Of a stretch of 64,000 bases of DNA, positions 8,349-13,968 are shown piece after piece. Within the stretch, counting starts at the first letter, position 1. Every line of letters starts with the position of its first letter. The notes below the pieces were generated by a model. It worked only from the letters and a program-made list of their open reading frames with translations, ran no database searches and was not told where the DNA came from. Position numbers and translations under genes: made by a program. This DNA comes from JAVJUS01 sp040220455 (lineage in GTDB: Bacteria > Pseudomonadota > Alphaproteobacteria > DSM-16000 > Inquilinaceae): the NCBI GenBank assembly GCA_040220455.1, contig JAVJUS010000059.1, forward strand, positions 52,357 through 116,356, given 5' to 3'.

Positions 8349-9118
8349 CGCGCCGGCGTCGCCGGGCGCAGGAGCCAGAGCGTGTCGAGGGCGAAGGACC
8401 AGACCAGCGCCGCCAGGGCGAGCGCCGCGATCCACGCCCCGGCGAAAGGCAAGAGAACGGCGATCAGCGCGACAACCTGCAGCACGCAGACCGCCTTGCG
8501 CCGGAAGGACGGCGGCAGCGGCCGCGTCATCGCCGGCACCGCGACCGAGGCCGCCAGGAAGGCATAGCGGATCAGCCCGAGTGCCAGCACCCACGGCCCC
8601 GCCTCGCCCGCCCGCGCCGCCAGCGCGGCGAGCAGCAGGACGAATAGGGCATCGACCTCCATGTCGAACCGCGCCCCGAAGCGCGAGGACAGGTTCAGGC
8701 GCCGGGCGGCCCAGCCATCCACCCCGTCCAGCGCCAGGGCGATCAGCGCGACGGCGAGGACGAGGCCCGCCCCGAAGCCGGAGCCGACGTGGAACAGCGC
8801 AGGCTCGAGCACCGGCGCGGCTAGCAGGCAGACGAGGCCGGCGCGCACCAGGGTGACGAGATTGGGCAGGCCGACGATCGGGAAGGGATGAAAGGCCGCG
8901 ATCCGCGCGACCGCGATGCCGGCGATCGCGACGTAGAGTCCCAGGACCGCGACCGCGGCCATCGGCGCCCGCTCGCCCACCGCCAGCGCGACCACCAGCA
9001 GCGGCAGCCCGACGCCGAGCGCGGCGACGCCGGCGCGCGCGGTCAGGCTCGGCCCGCGCGACAGGCCGGGCGCGGCGAACGCACCGGCGAACGGCGTATT
9101 CGGGTCGATGTTGCGCAT
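8345..9118 (-). CDS. CDP-alcohol phosphatidyltransferase family membrane protein
   Basis: A 257-aa polytopic inner-membrane enzyme of the family that makes phosphatidylglycerol-phosphate, phosphatidylserine, phosphatidylcholine or similar lipids from a CDP-alcohol. The diagnostic motif is complete: D131-GV-D134-G135-WA-A138-R139, then G148-x3-D152-x3-D156 (residues 131-156, LDGVDGWAARR and GARFDMEVDA). Several hydrophobic helices flank it. The start at 9118 has no strong ribosome site. The gene ends in a 4-bp ATGA overlap with the sulfatase-like gene, so the two are translationally coupled and probably work in one head-group pathway. The motif makes the family certain. The alcohol is not readable from sequence. 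Confidence 0.9.
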   Translation of the reverse strand: MRNIDPNTPFAGAFAAPGLSRGPSLTARAGVAALGVGLPLLVVALAVGERAPMAAVAVLGLYVAIAGIAVARIAAFHPFPIVGLPNLVTLVRAGLVCLLAAPVLEPALFHVGSGFGAGLVLAVALIALALDGVDGWAARRLNLSSRFGARFDMEVDALFVLLLAALAARAGEAGPWVLALGLIRYAFLAASVAVPAMTRPLPPSFRRKAVCVLQVVALIAVLLPFAGAWIAALALAALVWSFALDTLWLLRPATPAR

Positions 9119-9172
9119 GCGTGAAAGATTAGTTGCAGTTCGGCGGCTGCAAAGCCCCGCGCCTCCCCGCTA

Positions 9173-9198
9173 CCGAAAGAATTTGCCGGCCCTTTCGG
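9173..9198 (-). terminator. Weak stem-loop downstream of the MarR gene
   Basis: CCGAAAG (9173-9179) and CTTTCGG (9192-9198) form a 7-bp stem in the gap between the MarR stop and the CDP-alcohol transferase start. There is no clear U-tract, so a terminator role is only possible. Confidence 0.3.
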
Positions 9199-9222
9199 AT
9201 CGCAGGCGGTCGGCGTCCCGGC

Positions 9223-9723
9223 TCAGTCGGCGGCGTCGGACTCGAGATCGGCCGACCCGGGCCGGCGCTCGAGCCCGAGCGCGTCCTCCAGCCGGTCGAG
9301 CGCGCGCAGGAGATCGCCCGACGCCTCCGGACCCAGCGCCTCGACCAGCCGGGCCTGGTAGTCGAGCACCACCGGCACCAGGCGGGCATAGCGCGCCCGC
9401 CCCTCATCGGTCAGGCGCAGGAGGAGCTGGCGCCGGTCGCCCCGGTCGGGCACCCGTTCGACCCAGCCGGTCTCGATCAAGTGGGCGACGGCGCGGCTGA
9501 CCGTCGACTTGTGCATCCGCGTCGCCTCGGCGATCGCCTGGGCGACCGCCGGCTCCTGGTTGCCCAACGTGGCGATCACCCGCCATTCGGGGATGTCGAT
9601 CCCGAAATCCCGGGAATAGGTGCGCGACAGCTCGCGGCTGACCTCCGTGGCCAGGCGATAGAGCCGGAATGGCAGGAAGTCGAGGAGGACCAGCCGGTCC
9701 TCCGGCGCGGGGATCGAGGCCAT
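9223..9723 (-). CDS. MarR family transcriptional regulator
   Basis: A 166-aa winged-helix regulator. The ATG at 9723 is preceded by GGAGGG; longer in-frame reading upstream would run antisense into the neighbouring gene and is rejected. The MarR core is clear: PEWRVIATLGNQEP, then the recognition helix ATRMHKSTVSRAVAHLIETG, then the wing VPDRGDRRQLLLRLTDEG. It is divergent from the dioxygenase operon, and the shared 111-bp gap holds a promoter with paired TTGCA/TGCAA palindromes. It is therefore probably the local repressor, released by an aromatic substrate or intermediate. That regulatory role is inferred from arrangement and operators. Confidence 0.9.
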   Translation of the reverse strand: MASIPAPEDRLVLLDFLPFRLYRLATEVSRELSRTYSRDFGIDIPEWRVIATLGNQEPAVAQAIAEATRMHKSTVSRAVAHLIETGWVERVPDRGDRRQLLLRLTDEGRARYARLVPVVLDYQARLVEALGPEASGDLLRALDRLEDALGLERRPGSADLESDAAD

Positions 9724-9769
9724 CGGCCCTCCGATATCGCCGCCCCACACGGGCGGGTCCGTTGGCGTC

Positions 9770-9797
9770 TTGACTGTCGCAGATGCAACGATATGCT
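9770..9797 (+). promoter_or_regulatory. Promoter of the dioxygenase operon
   Basis: TTGACT (9770-9775) and TATGCT (9792-9797) are separated by 16 bp, a good sigma-70 arrangement. The site lies 38 bp upstream of the dioxygenase start. The -10 hexamer lies between or within the two candidate MarR operators, which fits repression by occlusion. Confidence 0.6.
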
Positions 9798-9819
9798 CCG
9801 TTGCAGGTGCAACGATACG
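9775..9819. promoter_or_regulatory. Tandem MarR operator candidates
   Basis: The second copy holds the palindrome CGTTGCA-GG-TGCAACG (9799-9814), with perfect 7-bp arms. A related copy, GTCGCAGATGCAACGATA, lies just upstream (about 9776-9793). TGCAACG also occurs at 9784-9790, paired with CGTTGCA at 9799-9805. The two copies repeat about one to two helical turns apart and overlap the promoter of the divergent operon. Confidence 0.6.
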
Positions 9820-9834
9820 GGGGAGGACGCGCCG

Positions 9835-11007
9835 ATGGCAAGCGGCAAGCCGATCGGATTTCCGCGCGTCGAGGGCCGTGCCTCGCGCCAGGCCCATGCC
9901 GACCTGCCCGAGGGCACCTTCGAGCGCGAGCTGGGCAAGGAAGGCTTCTTCGGCCCGGCGACGATGATGTACCACAAGCATCCGCCCACGGCCTGGACCT
10001 CCTGGCAGGGCCCGCTCAGACCCCGCGCCTTCGACCTGACCCGCCTGCCCGGCCCGGTTCCGGGCCCGTGGGACGCGCCCGTCTTCCTGCACAACCCGCA
10101 TGTCGAGATGCGCTACTGGTCGCTCGACGGCGCGATGGACCACCTGGCGCGCAACGCCGACGGCGACCAGCTCCTGTTCGTGCACCGGGGAACGGGGCGG
10201 CTGTTCTGCGACTACGGCCATCTGGCCTTCGAGAAGGGCGACTACATCGTCCTGCCGCGCTCGACCATGTGGCGGCTGGAGACCGACGGCCCGGCCACGG
10301 TCGTCATGATCGAGGCGACCAACGACACCTTCGCCGAGCCCGATCGCGGCCTCGTCGGCCGCCACGCCCTCTACGACGAGGCGGTGCTGGACACGCCGCG
10401 CATCGACGAGACCTTCCTGGCCCAGCAGGGCGAGACCGAATGGCGCGTCGTCATCAAGCGGCGCGGCCAGCTCTCGGTCGTCACCTACCCGTTCAACCCG
10501 CTCGACGCGGAGGGTTGGCATGGCGACCTGGCGCCGGTGCGCCTGAACGTGCGCGACATCCGCCCGCTGATGTCGCACCGCTACCACCTTCCGCCGAGCG
10601 CGCACACGACCTGGGTGTCCAAGCGCTTCGTCGTCTGCACCTTCACCCCGCGGCCGTTCGAGAGCGATCCGGGCGCGCTGAAGGTGCCGTTCTTCCACAA
10701 CAACGACGACTACGACGAGGTCATCTTCTACCACGAGGGCGACTTCTTCTCGCGCGACAACATCGAGGCCGGCACCATCACCTGGCATCCCTGCGGCTTC
10801 ACCCACGGCCCGCACCCGAAGGCCCTGCAGCGGATGTACGAGCCGGCCAAGCCGGCGACCGACGAATACGCGGTCATGGTCGATACCCGCGACGCGCTGG
10901 AGACGGGCGAGGCCGCGGACTCGGTCGAGATCGCCGAATACGCCGACAGCTGGCAGACCGGCGAGGGCCCGGTGCGGGCACCGCGCCCGCCCGCACGGGT
11001 GAAATGA
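9835..11007 (+). CDS. Homogentisate 1,2-dioxygenase-like ring-cleavage enzyme
   Basis: A 390-aa cupin-type protein resembling homogentisate 1,2-dioxygenase. The ATG at 9835 follows a GGGGGAGGA ribosome site. Recognisable elements are GDYIVLPRSTMWRLE, FFHNNDDYDEVIFYHEGDFF, and ITWHPCGFTHGPHP. The last two supply the His/Glu/His set expected for the ferrous centre. It is somewhat shorter than typical homogentisate dioxygenases (about 430 aa). The HNCMSEFMG core of classic HmgA is replaced by HNNDDYDEVIF, so a substrate other than homogentisate is plausible. It opens a MarR-controlled operon with an MBL-fold protein and an aromatic FAD monooxygenase, consistent with cleavage of a dihydroxylated aromatic acid. 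Confidence 0.8.
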   Translation: MASGKPIGFPRVEGRASRQAHADLPEGTFERELGKEGFFGPATMMYHKHPPTAWTSWQGPLRPRAFDLTRLPGPVPGPWDAPVFLHNPHVEMRYWSLDGAMDHLARNADGDQLLFVHRGTGRLFCDYGHLAFEKGDYIVLPRSTMWRLETDGPATVVMIEATNDTFAEPDRGLVGRHALYDEAVLDTPRIDETFLAQQGETEWRVVIKRRGQLSVVTYPFNPLDAEGWHGDLAPVRLNVRDIRPLMSHRYHLPPSAHTTWVSKRFVVCTFTPRPFESDPGALKVPFFHNNDDYDEVIFYHEGDFFSRDNIEAGTITWHPCGFTHGPHPKALQRMYEPAKPATDEYAVMVDTRDALETGEAADSVEIAEYADSWQTGEGPVRAPRPPARVK

Positions 11008-11044
11008 CCGCCGCGGGTTCCCGGAGCGTCAGGAGACGACGACC

Positions 11045-11995
11045 ATGAGCAAGGGCTTCGCCTCGGTCGGCGATACCGCGGCCAAAACGGTCAGCTTCAC
11101 CGAGCTCGGCACCGGGCTCTACGCCTTCACCGCGGAGGGCGACCCCAATACCGGCGTGATCGTCGGCGACGACGGGGTGATGGTGATCGACGCCCAGGCG
11201 ACGCCCAGGATGGCCGAGGACGTGATCGCGCGGGTCCGGACGGTCACCGACAAGCCGATCCGCTACGTCGTCCTGTCCCACTATCACGCGGTCCGGGTGC
11301 TCGGCGCCTCGGGCTACGGGGCGGAGCAGATCATCGCCACCGACGCAACGCGCTCGCTGATCACCGAGCGCGGGCAGGAGGACTGGGACAGCGAGTACGG
11401 CCGCTTCCCCCGCCTGTTCCAGGCCGCCGACTCGATCCCCGGCCTGACCTGGCCGACCATGACCTTCCCCGACCGGCTGACGGTCTGGCTCGGACGCCGG
11501 CGGATCGAGCTGAGGCATCTCGGTCGCGGCCATACGGCGGGCGACCTGGTGGCGTGGGTCCCGGACGAGAAGGTCATGTTCTCCGGCGACCTGGTCGAGT
11601 ACCGCTCGGCCTGCTATTGCGGCGACGCGCATCTGCGCGACTGGCCCGTGACACTCGACCGGCTGGAGGGCTTCGGCCCGCGCGCCCTGGTCCCCGGGCG
11701 CGGCGACGCGCTGGTCGATCCGGGCGACGTCGCCACGGGACTGCGCCTGACCCGCGCCTTCCTGCGCGCGCTCTACGAGACCGCCGAGGAGTGCGTCGCC
11801 AAGGGCTTCGACCTCGAGGCGACCTACGACCGGACACGGGCCGTCATGGACCCGGAGTTCGGCGACTTCGCCATCTACGAGCACTGCCAGCCGTTCAACG
11901 TCGCCCGGGCCTATGACGAGGCCCGCGGCATCCACCATCCGCGCATCTGGACCGCCGAGCGCGACCGCGAGATGTGGGCCGCCCTGGAGGGCTGA
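11045..11995 (+). CDS. MBL-fold hydrolase with altered metal-binding motif
   Basis: A 316-aa metallo-beta-lactamase-fold protein preceded by GGAGACG. The first beta sandwich and the loop motif are recognisable, but the usual HxHxDH reads H79-Y-H81-A-V-R84 (LSHYHAVRVLGASGYG). The Asp and the third His, which hold the second metal, are therefore replaced by Val and Arg. Downstream ligand motifs remain: GRGHTAGD and FSGDLVEYR. This suggests a mono-metal or otherwise modified active site. Placed between a ring-cleaving dioxygenase and a FAD monooxygenase, it may hydrolyse a thioester, lactone or ring-cleavage product. The exact reaction is not known. Confidence 0.82.
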   Translation: MSKGFASVGDTAAKTVSFTELGTGLYAFTAEGDPNTGVIVGDDGVMVIDAQATPRMAEDVIARVRTVTDKPIRYVVLSHYHAVRVLGASGYGAEQIIATDATRSLITERGQEDWDSEYGRFPRLFQAADSIPGLTWPTMTFPDRLTVWLGRRRIELRHLGRGHTAGDLVAWVPDEKVMFSGDLVEYRSACYCGDAHLRDWPVTLDRLEGFGPRALVPGRGDALVDPGDVATGLRLTRAFLRALYETAEECVAKGFDLEATYDRTRAVMDPEFGDFAIYEHCQPFNVARAYDEARGIHHPRIWTAERDREMWAALEG

Positions 11996-12035
11996 GGGCG
12001 GAAGGCTGGCCCGTCAGGGGGAGGGGTGCCGGAGG

Positions 12036-13715
12036 ATGACCCGCTATGCCTACCGACGCATGGCTTACGAGACGCCGCCGGAGGTCGCGGGCCGGCCGGG
12101 TCGACGTCGCCCCGTCATCGTCGTCGGCGCCGGGCCGGTCGGCCTCTCGATGGCGATCGACCTCGCCCGCCGGGACATCGACATCCTGCTTCTCGACGAC
12201 AACGACCGCGTCTCGGTCGGCAGCCGGGCGATCTGCTGGGCCAAGCGCACGCTGGAGATATTCGACCGGCTGGGCGTCGGCCAGCGCATGCTGGACAAGG
12301 GCGTGACCTGGAAGGTCGGCCGCCTGTTCCACGGGGAGGAGGAGGTCTACGCCTTCGACCTGCTGCCGGAGGACGGCCATCGCATGCCGGCCTTCGTCAA
12401 TCTCCAGCAATACTATGTCGAGGAATACCTGATCGACCGGGCGCGAGAGCTCTCCGGCCGGCTGGAGATGCGCTGGAAGAACCGGGTCTCCGGCGTCGAG
12501 CCGGGCGCCGAGGGCGTGCGCGTCCATGTCGACACGCCCGACGGCGGCTATGCGCTCGATTGCGACTGGCTGGTCGCCTGCGACGGCGCGCGCAGCCCGG
12601 TGCGCGGCATGCTCGGGCTCGACTTCGCCGGCCGGGTCTTCGAGGAGAAGTTCCTGATCGCCGATGTCGAGATGGCGGCCGGCGACATGCCCTCGGAGCG
12701 CTGGTTCTGGTTCGACCCGCCCTTCCATGCCGGCGACAGCGCGCTGGTCCACAAGCAGCCTGACGACATCTATCGCATCGACCTGCAGCTCGGCCCCGAG
12801 GCCGATCCCGAGGAGGAGGCGCGGCCGGAGAAGGTGATCCCGCGCATCCGCGCCGCCGTGGGCGAGCGGGATTTCGAGCTCGACTGGGTCAGCGTCTACA
12901 CCTTCCAGTGCCGCCGGCTGGAGCGCTTCGTCCATGGCCGGGTGCTCTTCGCCGGCGACAGCGCGCATCTGGTCAGCCCCTTCGGCGCGCGCGGCGGCAA
13001 TGGCGGCATCCAGGACATCGACAATCTGGGCTGGAAGCTGGCGGCCGTGATCCAGGGCCGGGCCCCGGCCCGTCTGATCGACACCTATGACGAGGAGCGG
13101 GTCCGCGGCGCCGACGAGAACATCCGGGAGTCGAGCCGGTCGACCGGCTTCATGACCCCGAAATCGGCGGTCGAGCGCGACTATCGCGAAGCGGTGCTCG
13201 ACCTCGCCGCCGACCTGCCCTTCGCGCGCCGGCTGGTCAATTCCGGGCGGCTGTCGGTGCCCTGCTCGCTCGACGGCCTGTCCCTCCAGACGCCCGACGA
13301 CGGCCGGGTCGACGGGCCGATGGCGCCGGGCGCGCCCTGTCTCGACGCGCCGGTGACGACGGCCGACGGGGAGGCCTCCTGGCTGCTCCATCACCTGGGC
13401 GACGACGGCTTCACGCTGATGGTCTTCGCCGGCGCGGACGGCCCGCCGGCCCACGCGGCGGCGACGACGACCGACCGGCACCCGCTGATCCGCCCGCTCT
13501 GGATCCTGGAGGCGCCGGGCGACGCCCACGGCCAGCCGGCGGTGGTCGACGCGGACGGCCTCGTCGCCGCGCGCTACGGCGGCGCGCCGGGCGTGACCTA
13601 CCTGATCCGGCCCGACCAACACGTCGCCGCGCGCTGGCCGGCGCCGGAGGCCGAGGCGGTGACGGCGGCGCTGGCCCGGGCGCTCGCCGGCGCCACCGAG
13701 GCGGTGCCGGCATGA
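12036..13715 (+). CDS. FAD-dependent aromatic monooxygenase (PheA/TfdB/MhpA family)
   Basis: A 559-aa flavoprotein hydroxylase. The ATG at 12036 starts MTRYAYRRMAYETPP; the earlier in-frame start at 11913 would overlap the MBL gene and is rejected. Motifs in order are VIVVGAGPVGLSMAIDLARR (FAD ADP-binding GxGxxG), ACDGARSPVRGMLG (the DG motif), and VLFAGDSAHLVSPFGARGG (the GD motif for FAD ribityl). A C-terminal thioredoxin-like domain (about residues 420-559) is typical of phenol hydroxylase-type enzymes. It would hydroxylate the aromatic ring before cleavage by the dioxygenase encoded two genes upstream. Its end overlaps the DUF2783 gene in ATGA. Confidence 0.9.
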   Translation: MTRYAYRRMAYETPPEVAGRPGRRRPVIVVGAGPVGLSMAIDLARRDIDILLLDDNDRVSVGSRAICWAKRTLEIFDRLGVGQRMLDKGVTWKVGRLFHGEEEVYAFDLLPEDGHRMPAFVNLQQYYVEEYLIDRARELSGRLEMRWKNRVSGVEPGAEGVRVHVDTPDGGYALDCDWLVACDGARSPVRGMLGLDFAGRVFEEKFLIADVEMAAGDMPSERWFWFDPPFHAGDSALVHKQPDDIYRIDLQLGPEADPEEEARPEKVIPRIRAAVGERDFELDWVSVYTFQCRRLERFVHGRVLFAGDSAHLVSPFGARGGNGGIQDIDNLGWKLAAVIQGRAPARLIDTYDEERVRGADENIRESSRSTGFMTPKSAVERDYREAVLDLAADLPFARRLVNSGRLSVPCSLDGLSLQTPDDGRVDGPMAPGAPCLDAPVTTADGEASWLLHHLGDDGFTLMVFAGADGPPAHAAATTTDRHPLIRPLWILEAPGDAHGQPAVVDADGLVAARYGGAPGVTYLIRPDQHVAARWPAPEAEAVTAALARALAGATEAVPA

Positions 13716-13954
13716 CCGCCCGCCGCCCCCTGCCCACCCTGCGGACGCTCACCGTGGAGGACAACTTCGCCGGCCGCGGCGACGACGTCTACGCCGCCCT
13801 CATGGCCGCCCACGAGGGCCTCAGCGCCGAGGACAGCGCCCGGCTCGACCGCCGCCTGGTCCTGCTGCTCGCCAACCATGTCGGCGACACCGAGGCGATC
13901 ACAGAGGCCATCACCATCGCCCGGGCGGCGGTGGAGCGCGCGGACGGATCGTAG
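13712..13954 (+). CDS. DUF2783 small protein
   Basis: An 80-aa acidic helical protein (LTVEDNFAGRGDDVYAALMA, then LVLLLANHVGD) matching the DUF2783 type, which is often encoded next to FAD-dependent aromatic monooxygenases. Translation is coupled to the monooxygenase through the ATGA overlap. The function is unknown; a partner or stabilising role for the monooxygenase is inference. Its TAG stop (13952-13954) lies inside a repeat copy that begins GTAGGTCGGC, so the last residues (DGS) and the stop may have been supplied by the repeat. Confidence 0.75.
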   Translation: MTARRPLPTLRTLTVEDNFAGRGDDVYAALMAAHEGLSAEDSARLDRRLVLLLANHVGDTEAITEAITIARAAVERADGS

Positions 13955-13960
13955 GTCGGC
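13945..13960. repeat. 16-bp direct repeat, left copy, with collapsed palindrome
   Basis: CGGATCGTAGGTCGGC here is repeated exactly at 16895-16910, on the other side of the Roco gene. The bases that follow (to 13965) make a short palindrome, GTAGG-TCGG-CCTAC, which looks like the REP element with its centre deleted. Confidence 0.75.
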
Positions 13961-13968
13961 CTACCGGA

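Noticed and set aside
9133..9152. Third MarR operator (TTGCAG...CTGCAA)
   Set aside because: The half sites resemble the operator but the 8-bp spacing differs from the 2-bp spacing of the sites at 9775-9819, so the match is likely chance.
9835..11007. Naming the gene hmgA outright
   Set aside because: The iron-site region differs clearly from classic homogentisate dioxygenase and the protein is shorter, so only the family-level call is justified.
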